This document shows, piece after piece, positions 20,587-27,408 of a stretch of DNA of 28,268 nt (positions are counted from its first letter, which is position 1; each line of letters starts with the position of its first letter). The position numbers and the translations under genes are program-made. Origin of the DNA: a virus; IMG/VR virus record IMGVR_UViG_3300035187_001657, positions 1 to 28,268 of that record, one strand, 5' to 3'. The notes below the pieces were generated by a model. The model ran no database searches. It saw only the letters and a list, made by a program, of their open reading frames with translations, and had not been told where the DNA came from.

Positions 20587-21051
20587 ATGCACATCGAAAC
20601 CACCATCGCCGAATTGACCGACGCAATCAAGTCGCTTACAAAAGCGGTCACGGCCATCCTCGCAAACAGCGGCGCAGCCGGCACGAAACCCTCCGTCACG
20701 GCCGCAGAAGTTGCGGCTGAACGCGCGCAGAACGGCGGCAACATTGCGGACGCGAAGGCGAACGCCCAAACAAAAAAGGACCAAGCTGCAGCCGAGAAGA
20801 AGGCTGTGGATACCCCCGCTACTGCAACGGTGCAGGCCGATGCGCAAACCAAGAAGGTCGAGACCTCCGAAGAGCAGCCGGGCTCGATTGACTTCGCCAC
20901 CCAGATCCAGGCGAAGATCGTCCATATGGCCGCCAGCGGCAAGCGCGCTGAAGCCCTGGAGATCCTGAGCGCGTTCGGTGCCAAGCGCGCCTCGGACATC
21001 AAGCCGGAAGACTACGCTCGCGCAGTCGAGCTGATCGGCAAGGTGGCCTAA
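20587..21051 (+). CDS. Unknown Ala/Lys-rich protein upstream of DUF2800 nuclease, 154 aa
   Basis: The ATG at 20587 is supported by AAAGGAAG; longer frames run through the structured element and are rejected. The product starts MHIETTIAELTDAIKSLTKA with a short helical region (heptad-like, probably oligomerising), continues through a charged Ala/Gln/Lys/Glu-rich linker (about 35-105), and ends in a compact helical domain, 'IDFATQIQAKIVHMAASGKRAEALEIL' and 'RASDIKPEDYARAVELIG'. I think it belongs to the DUF2800/DUF2815 replication modules; a role in ssDNA handling is possible but unproven. Confidence 0.6.
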   Translation: MHIETTIAELTDAIKSLTKAVTAILANSGAAGTKPSVTAAEVAAERAQNGGNIADAKANAQTKKDQAAAEKKAVDTPATATVQADAQTKKVETSEEQPGSIDFATQIQAKIVHMAASGKRAEALEILSAFGAKRASDIKPEDYARAVELIGKVA

Positions 21052-21052
21052 C

Positions 21053-21238
21053 ATGCGTTCGCAACCCTTCGCACGGGCCCGCGCACTGATGTCTGTGATT
21101 ATGTCGGCGATGGCCGCCGGCCAGTTCATCGCGACGAGCCCGGCGTACCACTACCAGAGCCGCGGCAAGGGGGAAGGATGTATTGGCAACAAGCACGCCA
21201 AGTCGTCCTTCAAACAAAACAAGCGCAGGGGGCTCTGA
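21053..21238 (+). CDS. Small phage protein with basic tail, 61 aa
   Basis: The ATG at 21053 lies 1 base after the previous stop. The product (MRSQPFARARALMSVIMSAM) ends with the basic stretch SRGKGEGCIGNKHAKSSFKQ and NKRRGL. The pattern '...Y.SRGKG.G' reminds me of a small family that precedes nuclease genes in phages. The last base of its stop is the first base of the nuclease ATG (TGATG), so the two are coupled. Confidence 0.58.
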   Translation: MRSQPFARARALMSVIMSAMAAGQFIATSPAYHYQSRGKGEGCIGNKHAKSSFKQNKRRGL

Positions 21239-22587
21239 TGGCACAGCACGCAAGACTTTCGCCCTCCAGCGCGGATCGCTGGATGACCTGCACCGGGTCG
21301 ATGGCAATGGAAGATGGCCTGAAGGACAGCTCCTCACCCTACGCCGACGAAGGGACGGCCGCGCACTTCTTGGGCTCGGAGTCGCTGGCCAACAACGTGC
21401 ATCCGGCGACGTACATCGGCCGCAATATCCGGGTAGGGTATCGGGTGGAGGACGATTTCGACGGCGCGCTGTGGTCAGACTTCTCCCCGATGGCGGACTT
21501 GATGGCCGTCCGCCAAGTCTATACCGTCGATACCGAGATGGTCTCGCACGTCAATGCCTACGTGCAAGCAGTCCTGCACCACGCTGAAGGCGGCGAGCTG
21601 CTGGTCGAGCAGCGCTTGGCAATCGGCCATCTCACCGGTGAGGAAGACGCGGCCGGCACAGGTGACGCCGTGATCCTCCAGATGGCGGCCAAGGAGCTGC
21701 AGGTTCATGACCTGAAGTACGGCATGGGCATCGCGGTGGAAGTCGAGAACAATCGCCAGCTGATGATCTACGGGCTGGCAGCGCTCGATGCCTACGAGAT
21801 GTTCGGGGACTTCGACACCGTGCGGCTCTTCATCCACCAGCCTCGCCTCGGCCACGAAGCCAAGGAGTGGGTCATCTCAGTCTCGGACCTCCGTGTGTTC
21901 GAGGCTGAAGTGCGGCAAGCAGCCAAAGATGCCGCCATCGCCTACGAGTTCCGCGGCAACTGGATGCCCGGCGGTATCAGTCCGGACACGTCCTACCTGG
22001 TGCCGTCCGAGAAGGCCTGCAAGTATTGCAAGGCCAAGGCGATCTCGGGGGCCCTCTGCCCGGCGCTGACGCAACACGTGATGGCCGTCGTGACTGACGA
22101 CTTCGTGGATCTCGACGCGGACATCGCGCCGCAGATCGCACACGCTGCCGAGCGTACGAGCGACGACGTGACCCTCGGCCGGCTGTTGGCCGCGGTGCCT
22201 ATCGTCGAGATCTGGTGCAAAGCAGTGCGGGCACAGGTCGAAGCCCAGCTGTTCGCCGGCGCCACGGTGCCGGGCTGGAAGCTGGTGCAAGGCAAGCGGG
22301 GCAACCGCCAGTGGAAGGACGAAGCTGAAGCCGAGACGACGCTCAAGACGATGCGCCTGAAGGTCGAAGAGATGTACGACATGAAGGTCATCAGCCCGAC
22401 GACAGTCGAGAAGATCTTCGGGGCCAAGGGCAGCGCGCCGAGTGTCAAGCGGTGGAACAAGCTGCAGGACTTGATCGTGCAGAAGGACGGGTCGCCGAGT
22501 GTGGCGCCTGAGTCGGACAAACGCCCCGCGCTGGTCATCAACCCGGTGTCGGATTTTGAAGACGAGTCAGGAGATGACCTGTCATGA
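21238..22587 (+). CDS. DUF2800 Cas4/RecB-like nuclease
   Basis: The start at 21238 (MAQHARLSPSSADRWMTCTG) is chosen by the TGATG junction. The 449-residue protein follows the Cas4/RecB (PD-(D/E)xK) plan: Cys18 in 'W..C.GS', 'DEGTAAH' with His43, Asp143 in 'GTGDAVI', Asp158-Leu-Lys160 in 'VHDLKYG', a QxxxY-like helix (RQLMIYGLAAL), and C-terminal Cys261, Cys264 and Cys274. The four cysteines are the usual Fe-S cluster positions of Cas4-type exonucleases. It is DUF2800 in my recall, commonly found with DUF2815 and a family A polymerase. It likely processes DNA ends in phage recombination or replication. It is encoded directly before the small DUF2815 partner. Confidence 0.85.
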   Translation: MAQHARLSPSSADRWMTCTGSMAMEDGLKDSSSPYADEGTAAHFLGSESLANNVHPATYIGRNIRVGYRVEDDFDGALWSDFSPMADLMAVRQVYTVDTEMVSHVNAYVQAVLHHAEGGELLVEQRLAIGHLTGEEDAAGTGDAVILQMAAKELQVHDLKYGMGIAVEVENNRQLMIYGLAALDAYEMFGDFDTVRLFIHQPRLGHEAKEWVISVSDLRVFEAEVRQAAKDAAIAYEFRGNWMPGGISPDTSYLVPSEKACKYCKAKAISGALCPALTQHVMAVVTDDFVDLDADIAPQIAHAAERTSDDVTLGRLLAAVPIVEIWCKAVRAQVEAQLFAGATVPGWKLVQGKRGNRQWKDEAEAETTLKTMRLKVEEMYDMKVISPTTVEKIFGAKGSAPSVKRWNKLQDLIVQKDGSPSVAPESDKRPALVINPVSDFEDESGDDLS

Positions 22588-22727
22588 ACCGAGTATCCAC
22601 CACCCTCCCGCAGCCAGCGCGGGACTTGCTAATCAAGGCGGCAAAGACTCACAGCCCTGAAGAAATCGACGCGGCGATCCTCGCCGTGAAGAAGATGTAC
22701 CCCCAACTTTTTGTGAAGGAACTATGA
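22584..22727 (+). CDS. Unknown small protein, 47 aa
   Basis: ATGA overlaps at both ends (22584-22587 and 22724-22727) tie it to the nuclease and the DUF2815 gene. The product starts MNRVSTTLPQPARDLLIKAA and ends 'VKKMYPQLFVKEL', with a helical middle. No family recognised; the overlaps make it very likely translated. Confidence 0.62.
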   Translation: MNRVSTTLPQPARDLLIKAAKTHSPEEIDAAILAVKKMYPQLFVKEL

Positions 22728-23308
22728 TGGCTGACTTTATTATCAAAGATGTGCGCCTGTCTTTCCCGGACCTTTTCCACGCTGTCGAGTTCAAGCCCGG
22801 CGACGGCAAGCCGCGCTGGAGTGCCTCCTTCCTGGTTGAGCCGGGCAGCACCACCGCCAAGCAGATCGAGACCGAGATCAAGGCAGCAGCGCTCGAACAC
22901 CTCGGCACCGAAGCCAAGGCGGCCAAGTTCCTGGCTTCCGTCGCTGGGCAGAGCAACAAATACTGCTACACCGACGGCAACACCAAGGACTACGACGGTT
23001 ACGAAGACATGATGGTTCTGGCCACGCACCGTTCAGTCACCCTGAAAAACGGCGGAGCGAACGCGCCGCCGGCGATCATCGACAAGAACAAGGCCCCGCT
23101 CACCGCGGCAGACGGTCGTCCCTACGCCGGCTGCTACGTCAATGCGAAGGTCTCGATCTACTGCCAGACCGGCGAGAACCCTGGTGTTCGCGCCAGCTTC
23201 TCCGCCGTGCAGTTCGCCCGTGATGGTGAGGAGTTCGGCAGCGGCACCCCGTCGGCTGACGGCTTCGACGACCTCGGCGGCGGCACTGACGCCGACGACT
23301 TCAGCTAA
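22724..23308 (+). CDS. DUF2815 ssDNA-binding-type protein
   Basis: A 194-residue protein; the ATG pair at 22724/22727 has AAGGAAC upstream. Residues 1-40 (ADFIIKDVRLSFPDLF..., then KPRWSASFLVEP) and the later 'GRPYAGCYVNAKVSIYCQ' and 'PGVRASFSAVQFARDGEEFG' form the OB-fold-like pattern of DUF2815, described in phage modules as an SSB-like protein. The C-terminal tail is acidic and ends DDF-S, as in SSB proteins that recruit partners. It probably protects single strands during replication or recombination. It follows the DUF2800 nuclease. Confidence 0.85.
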   Translation: MMADFIIKDVRLSFPDLFHAVEFKPGDGKPRWSASFLVEPGSTTAKQIETEIKAAALEHLGTEAKAAKFLASVAGQSNKYCYTDGNTKDYDGYEDMMVLATHRSVTLKNGGANAPPAIIDKNKAPLTAADGRPYAGCYVNAKVSIYCQTGENPGVRASFSAVQFARDGEEFGSGTPSADGFDDLGGGTDADDFS

Positions 23309-23309
23309 C

Positions 23310-23456
23310 ATGCGCGCCTTGCTGATAGCGCTGGCACTGGCACTGTCGGGGGGTGTTACGGCGCCCCACTACTTCCGCGACGACCGCGGGCAGTGCCACG
23401 CTATCAGTGAAGGCCGTGTATATTTCAACGTTCCGTGCTGGCACGGGGGCCTCTGA
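23310..23456 (+). CDS. Small exported peptide with signal sequence, 48 aa
   Basis: ATG at 23310, one base after the previous stop. It begins MRALLIALALALSGGVTAPH: a short basic start, a hydrophobic core and 'GGVTA' as a probable cleavage point, i.e. a Sec signal. The mature part of about 30 residues is 'PHYFRDDRGQCHAISEGRVY...CWHGGL' with two cysteines. Such a product would reach the periplasm, so an envelope or anti-superinfection role is possible. The stop is inside the terminator stem. No upstream site is obvious beyond coupling. Confidence 0.58.
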   Translation: MRALLIALALALSGGVTAPHYFRDDRGQCHAISEGRVYFNVPCWHGGL

Positions 23457-23473
23457 CCTAGTCAGAGGTTTTT
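23450..23473 (+). terminator. Intrinsic terminator at the end of the DUF2800 operon
   Basis: CCTCTGAC (23450-23457), CTA loop, GTCAGAGG (23461-23468), then TTTTT (23469-23473). The stop codon of the 48-aa gene is within its left arm. The T-tract is also the left end of a 149-base inverted-repeat element. Confidence 0.88.
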
Positions 23474-23617
23474 GGAGGAAGTTGTCAGGGCCACTAGCCC
23501 AGCAGCGTGAAGCCGCTGCCACCGTTTTAATCCGACAATGGCGGATAGGTGTATGACAGCAACAGCAGAGGTGTCCAGGTTCGATCCCGAGCGCGCCCTG
23601 ACAACTTCCCCCAAAAA
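23469..23617 (+). ncRNA. Candidate structured RNA with a 23-base closing stem
   Basis: Bases 23469-23491 and 23595-23617 are inverted copies with a single mismatch in 23 positions; the core is GAAGTTGTCAGGGC/GCCCTGACAACTTC, with T5 and A5 at the ends. The 103 bases between can form GCAGCG/CGCTGC (23502-23519) and ATCCG-ACAATGG-CGGAT (about 23529-23545). No credible coding frame crosses it. The design suggests a stable RNA or a cis-acting transcript structure. Confidence 0.6.
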
Positions 23618-23849
23618 TAAACGCCACAACCGAGAACTTCTAGTGTAGTATCTACTACTTACATCTGTGGGGGCTGGGACTCCTCCAAAGCAGACTTCGA
23701 TTGGCCCCGCAGTTATGGGCCTGGATGGTTAGATCGCCGTGCCCACTTGGATTCACATCACGGCCTTCAGTACGCAACGCGGCCCCAGCCTGTAAATAAT
23801 ACAGCCGCGGAATCCAGGCAATCGGCCCACTTTTTCAGGAGGAATTGTT
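23618..23849 (+). promoter_or_regulatory. Operator plus structured leader of the polymerase operon
   Basis: There is no gene in these 232 bases. A perfect GTAG-N6-CTAC site (23645-23658) comes first. Then several stems are possible: GGCTGGG/CCCAGCC (23672-23678 and 23784-23790), GGCCC/GGGCC (23703-23707, 23717-23721), GCCGTG/CACGGC (23736-23741, 23759-23764), CTGTA/TACAG (23790-23804) and the longer-range GCCTGGAT/ATCCAGGC (23719-23726, 23812-23819). The last cannot form with the second, so two conformers may exist. A strong ribosome binding site follows (AGGAGGA, from 23837). Confidence 0.5.
23645..23658. promoter_or_regulatory. Operator, GTAG-N6-CTAC
   Basis: GTAGTATCTACTAC is a fourth perfect copy of the palindrome. 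A possible -10 TACTTA (23656-23661) follows, but no good -35 precedes it, so this promoter would need help or be weak. Confidence 0.55.
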
Positions 23850-24083
23850 ATGTCGTGGTACGAGTATTGCCCCGATCCGTTTGACGACATGGACGGATAC
23901 GGCAACGAACGAGACAGCGATGGCGGCGGATACCCGCCCAGCAAACCGACGTGCAAGTTTTGCGGCAAGGCGAACCTCACGTGGGGCCACACCGGCAAGG
24001 GCTGGAAGCTGTACGAGGGCTACGAACGGCCGCATGTCTGCAACAGAACTTCAACCAACGACTTCGAGGATTTGACGAAATGA
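23850..24083 (+). CDS. Zinc-ribbon-like small protein, 77 aa
   Basis: A 77-residue protein with an excellent AGGAGGA site. The first 30 residues are acidic and Asp/Gly/Tyr-rich (MSWYEYCPDPFDDMDGYGNE). Then Cys35-x-x-Cys38, His47 and His62-x-Cys64 form a likely zinc site: 'CKFCGKANLTWGHTGKGWKLY...PHVC'. It begins the operon that holds the Mom-like protein and polymerase. No family is assigned; a DNA- or protein-binding adaptor is plausible. Confidence 0.6.
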   Translation: MSWYEYCPDPFDDMDGYGNERDSDGGGYPPSKPTCKFCGKANLTWGHTGKGWKLYEGYERPHVCNRTSTNDFEDLTK

Positions 24084-24337
24084 ACACCCAACTTTTCCAC
24101 TGCGTGGATGGCGCGCAAGTTATCACCCGGACCAAAGGCATATTCCACCAGCGGCCTGTCTATCGCCGCGGCGCGCGGCTCTACGCTGGCACCGGTGGGG
24201 GCTTCATCCGTCTTGGCCAAGGCGACGCCACCAGCAACCCGAACACCGCGTGGGAGGGGTTGGACATTCCGGACTACCTGCTCCCGAACATCGTCTTCGA
24301 CAAGCTGCTCGGCCCTGTCTGGCAGAACAACAAGTGA
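24080..24337 (+). CDS. Unknown protein, 85 aa
   Basis: An ATGA overlap joins it to the zinc-ribbon gene. The product (MNTQLFHCVDGAQVITRTKG) contains RRGARLYAGTGGGFIRLGQG and ends 'YLLPNIVFDKLLGPVWQNNK'. It reads as a small beta-barrel with a helical end. No family recognised. Confidence 0.58.
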   Translation: MNTQLFHCVDGAQVITRTKGIFHQRPVYRRGARLYAGTGGGFIRLGQGDATSNPNTAWEGLDIPDYLLPNIVFDKLLGPVWQNNK

Positions 24338-24564
24338 CCCCCACCGAGATCCGCCGCGCCAAGCGGCGCTGCGCCCTCCTGAACGCGATCAACGGCGACC
24401 ACGTCACGGTGCTCGAATACGTGAGCTACCGGGCGCAGGCCCGCCCCCTGCGGCACTTGGTGCTGTTCGGCGTCGCGATCTACGACGAGGCCCGTCTCGC
24501 ACGCCTGGCCGCGCACTGGTTCGCGCGGTTGTTGAAGCTGCAAAAGAAGGCGAGGATGGGGTGA
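24334..24564 (+). CDS. Unknown basic protein, 76 aa, GTG start
   Basis: GTG at 24334 overlaps the previous stop (GTGA). The product (MTPTEIRRAKRRCALLNAIN) is basic, with 'RPLRHLVLFGVAIYDEARLA' and a long C-terminal helix. No strong ribosome binding site is seen, so translation depends on coupling. The 5' end is basic enough to bind nucleic acid. Function unknown. Confidence 0.55.
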   Translation: MTPTEIRRAKRRCALLNAINGDHVTVLEYVSYRAQARPLRHLVLFGVAIYDEARLARLAAHWFARLLKLQKKARMG

Positions 24565-25223
24565 TTGTCCAGCGCATAGACAAAGCTCTTGCGGATAAAG
24601 TTATCCGGGAGAAGCACTACTCTCGAAGGCTCGGTGTTTTCTGGGAGGGTTACGGCCTGTTCGATGGCAGCGACCTCCTCGGGGTGTGCTGCTTCGGGCA
24701 ACCCTCTGCGCCGATACAGAAGCATGCCTTCAAAGACCGTGACTTCCGGCTGTACGAACTGACCCGCCTAGTCGTCGAGCAGGGGGTCAAGAACGGGGCG
24801 AGCGCACTGATAGGTGGAGCGCTGGCCCTGCTTTCGGAGCGCCCGGCGGCGGTCATCTCCTACGCGGACTCCGCCCACGGACACTGCGGGATCGTGTATC
24901 AGGCGACGAACTGGCTATACACCGGCGCGGTGAAGGCCCACGACTCGCTCTATCTGGTGGATGGCGTGCCGACACACCCCATGACCCTGCGCGACAAGCT
25001 CGGGATTCTGGACCCCGCCCGCTGGGCAAAAGAGCACGGCATCGCGCGCATCCCGGCGCAGCCCAAGCACCGGTACTTTCAGTTCGTAGGAAACAGAAAA
25101 GAGAAACACACAATGCGGAACAAGCTGGCATACCCTGTCCTCCAAGCGTACCCGAAGGCCGACAAAACCATGTACGACGCGGGCCCTACAATCTCACATA
25201 TTTTCGGAACGGACCTGGCGTGA
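24561..25223 (+). CDS. Mom-like DNA modification protein
   Basis: GTG at 24561 overlaps the previous stop (GTGA); AGGA precedes it. An in-frame extension to 24108 overlaps two other genes and reads as Arg/Ser/Pro noise, so it is rejected. The 220-residue protein has HYSRRLGVFWEGYGLFDGSD, then LLGVCCFGQPSAP, 'YELTRLVVEQGVKNGASAL', and 'SYADSAHGHCGIVYQATNW' followed by LYTG. The 'SYAD...GH.G.VYQA.NW.Y.G' block is the mark of the Mom family of GNAT-like proteins, which in phage Mu add a carbamoylmethyl group to adenine and protect DNA from restriction. It overlaps the polymerase gene start, so replication and modification are linked. Mu needs host dam and Com for expression; a zinc-ribbon gene at 23850 would be a loose parallel. 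Confidence 0.75.
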   Translation: MIVQRIDKALADKVIREKHYSRRLGVFWEGYGLFDGSDLLGVCCFGQPSAPIQKHAFKDRDFRLYELTRLVVEQGVKNGASALIGGALALLSERPAAVISYADSAHGHCGIVYQATNWLYTGAVKAHDSLYLVDGVPTHPMTLRDKLGILDPARWAKEHGIARIPAQPKHRYFQFVGNRKEKHTMRNKLAYPVLQAYPKADKTMYDAGPTISHIFGTDLA

Positions 25224-27406
25224 TGGAACTCTTCTTGGACACGGAAACGCATTCCGCGACACCCATAAAACACGGGACATATAAATACGCAGAGAACGCC
25301 GAGGTGATGATCGTCACCTACGCGATCAACGACGGCCCTGTCTATGATATGGACATGACCCTCGGCGATCCGGCCGACGTTTTTCGGCTGAAGAATCTGC
25401 TCACGTCGGCGAACACGATCGTCTGCCACAACTCGATGTTTGATCGGAATGTCCTGCGGCTGGGCAACCTCGGCATCGAGGTCCCGATCGAGAAGTTCCG
25501 CTGCTCGATGGTGAAGGCCCTGCTGCACGGGCTGCCCGGCGGGCTGGACAAGCTGTGCGGCATCCTCGGGGTGCCCACCGATTTGGCCAAGCACAAGACC
25601 GGCCGCGCGCTGATCCACCTTTTCTGCAAGCCGATACCCTTCGCGCGCTCGCAAGTGCGCGAGGACTACCCGACAGCCAAAGCACACAAGGAAGCGATCG
25701 AAGAAGCCAGGAAGAACTGGAAAGGCCGCGCCACCCGGGAGACGCACCCGGTGCAGTGGGCACAGTTCATCGAGTACGCCCGTGCCGACATCCCGGCAAT
25801 GCGTGAGGTGTGGCGCCGGCTGCCGTCGTGGAACTACGGCGAGACAGGCACCGGAGCTATCGAGCGCGACCTCTGGCATCTTGACCAGACGATCAACGAC
25901 CGTGGCGTGCGCATTGATGTCCCCTTGGTGCAGGCCGCGATCCGCGCGACGAACGACGAGCAGCTCCGACTGAAGGCGCAAGTCGTCACCCACACCGACG
26001 GGTACGTCGAAGCCGCCACCCAGCGCGACCGCATGCTGGAGTTCATCTTCGCGGAGTACGGCGTAGGGCTGGCGGACCTGACCAAGAGCACGGTGGCCAA
26101 GCTGCTGGAGAAGGAAGGCACCCCGCCGGAGCTGGTCGAGCTGCTGCAGTTGCGGGCACAAGCCAACCAGACGAGCACGGCCAAATACAACGCATTCGCC
26201 CGCGGCACGAGTGCCGACGGGTTCTTGAGGGGGATGCTCCAGTTCAGTGGCGCGGCACGCACCCGGCGCGACGCAGGCCGCACGGTGCAGCTGCAGAACC
26301 TCCCGTCGCGCGGCTTGCTGCCACAGAGTCAGATCGAGATCGGCATCCAAGCATTGTTCGCCGGCTGCGAGGACATCGCCTTCGACAACATCATGCTGTT
26401 GGTGTCGAGCGTCATCCGCTCAGTCATCGTCGCGCCGCCCGGCATGAAGCTGGTCGTCTCCGACTTGGCCAACATCGAAGGCCGCGGTCTCGCGTGGCTC
26501 GCTGGCGAGGAGTGGAAGCTGCAAGCATTCCGCGACTTCGATACGATCCTTGGCTACGACGACCTCACCGGCGAGGCGCTGCGCGCAGGCCCCGACCTCT
26601 ACAAACTGGCCTACGCCAAGGCCTTCCACATCGCAGTGGAAGAGGTGACGAAGTTCGGCCGGTCGATTGGTAAAGTAATGGAACTCGGACTAGGTTTTGG
26701 GGGAGGAATCAGTGCCTTCGTGACGTTCGCGCGCGTCTATGGCATCGACCTCGAAGAGATGGCCGACACCGCATGGGCTACCCTCCCGCCGGAGCTTGTC
26801 GCCGAGGCCGAAGGCTTCATCGACTGGCTGGAGGAAAAGGGCCACCGCTGGCCGATGTCGCGTCGCGCGGTGATCGTCTGTGAAGTGTTCAAGCGGCTAT
26901 GGCGTGCAGCCCACCCCGCAACCGTGCAGCTCTGGGGCGAGATGGAGCTGGGCTTCAAGCGTGCGACGAACAACCCGGGCCAGACGTTCCGCTACCGCGG
27001 CCTCGCCTTCCGGCGTGACGGCATGTGGCTGCGCATCCGGCTGCCAAGCGGGCGGTATCTCTGCTACCCGAGTCCGCAGGTAGATGGTGACGGGCAGTGC
27101 TCCTTCATGGGCATCAACCAATTCACGCGCAAGTGGGAACGGGTCAAGACATATTCTGGAAAATTGGCTGAAAATGCAACCCAGTCCGTGTCCCGTGACT
27201 TCATGTTCGACGCAATGCCCGGCATCGAGGCCGCGGGCTACAGCATCGTGCTGCGCGTCCATGACGAGGTGCCCTGCTACGCCCCTGATCGGCCCGAGTT
27301 CAACGCCGAGCACCTGAGCGGCCTGCTGGCCACGAACCCGCCTTGGGCCCCGGACATGCCGCTTGCGGCTGCCGGGTTCGAGGGTGCAAGGTATAAAAAG
27401 GAATGA
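25223..27406 (+). CDS. Family A DNA polymerase with 3'-5' exonuclease
   Basis: The ATG at 25223 (a TGATG overlap) is preferred to a GTG 3 bases upstream. In 727 residues, the exonuclease comes first: FLDTET with Asp6 and Glu8, 'CHNSMFDRNVL' as motif II and 'YARADIPAM' as motif III. The polymerase domain has motif A at Asp414 (VSDLANIEGRGLAWLAG), motif B (KFGRSIGKVMELGLGFGGG) and motif C VHDEV (His680, Asp681, Glu682). It is a replicative enzyme of the T7/phage PolA type, without a 5'-nuclease domain. In motif A the usual 'DYSQIE' is DLANIE. Its neighbours include an HNH-AP2 nuclease that starts within its stop. Confidence 0.93.
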   Translation: MELFLDTETHSATPIKHGTYKYAENAEVMIVTYAINDGPVYDMDMTLGDPADVFRLKNLLTSANTIVCHNSMFDRNVLRLGNLGIEVPIEKFRCSMVKALLHGLPGGLDKLCGILGVPTDLAKHKTGRALIHLFCKPIPFARSQVREDYPTAKAHKEAIEEARKNWKGRATRETHPVQWAQFIEYARADIPAMREVWRRLPSWNYGETGTGAIERDLWHLDQTINDRGVRIDVPLVQAAIRATNDEQLRLKAQVVTHTDGYVEAATQRDRMLEFIFAEYGVGLADLTKSTVAKLLEKEGTPPELVELLQLRAQANQTSTAKYNAFARGTSADGFLRGMLQFSGAARTRRDAGRTVQLQNLPSRGLLPQSQIEIGIQALFAGCEDIAFDNIMLLVSSVIRSVIVAPPGMKLVVSDLANIEGRGLAWLAGEEWKLQAFRDFDTILGYDDLTGEALRAGPDLYKLAYAKAFHIAVEEVTKFGRSIGKVMELGLGFGGGISAFVTFARVYGIDLEEMADTAWATLPPELVAEAEGFIDWLEEKGHRWPMSRRAVIVCEVFKRLWRAAHPATVQLWGEMELGFKRATNNPGQTFRYRGLAFRRDGMWLRIRLPSGRYLCYPSPQVDGDGQCSFMGINQFTRKWERVKTYSGKLAENATQSVSRDFMFDAMPGIEAAGYSIVLRVHDEVPCYAPDRPEFNAEHLSGLLATNPPWAPDMPLAAAGFEGARYKKE

Positions 27407-27408
27407 CC

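Noticed and set aside
23490-23600. tRNA-like words: TAGCCCAGCAGC (A-box-like) and GGTTCGATCC (T-loop-like) inside the 149-base element, with a 5-bp stem and 7-base loop between
   Set aside because: No cloverleaf can be drawn: the T-stem has two mismatches, there is no matching D-stem, no acceptor stem, and base 33 of the presumed anticodon loop is C. At most a decayed or mimicking sequence; tRNAscan-SE would settle it.
23469-23617. Retron-type msr/msd RNA, because the element has complementary ends
   Set aside because: No reverse transcriptase is found anywhere in the window, and the usual a1/a2 and branch-G context is absent.
24108-24560. Long in-frame extension upstream of the Mom-like protein
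   Set aside because: The reading is Arg/Pro/Ser-rich noise and overlaps two genes in other frames with coupled starts and stops.
25079-26350. A 423-residue minus-strand frame opposite the polymerase
   Set aside because: It lies against the exonuclease and palm-proximal region of a clear family A polymerase and lacks protein-like features.
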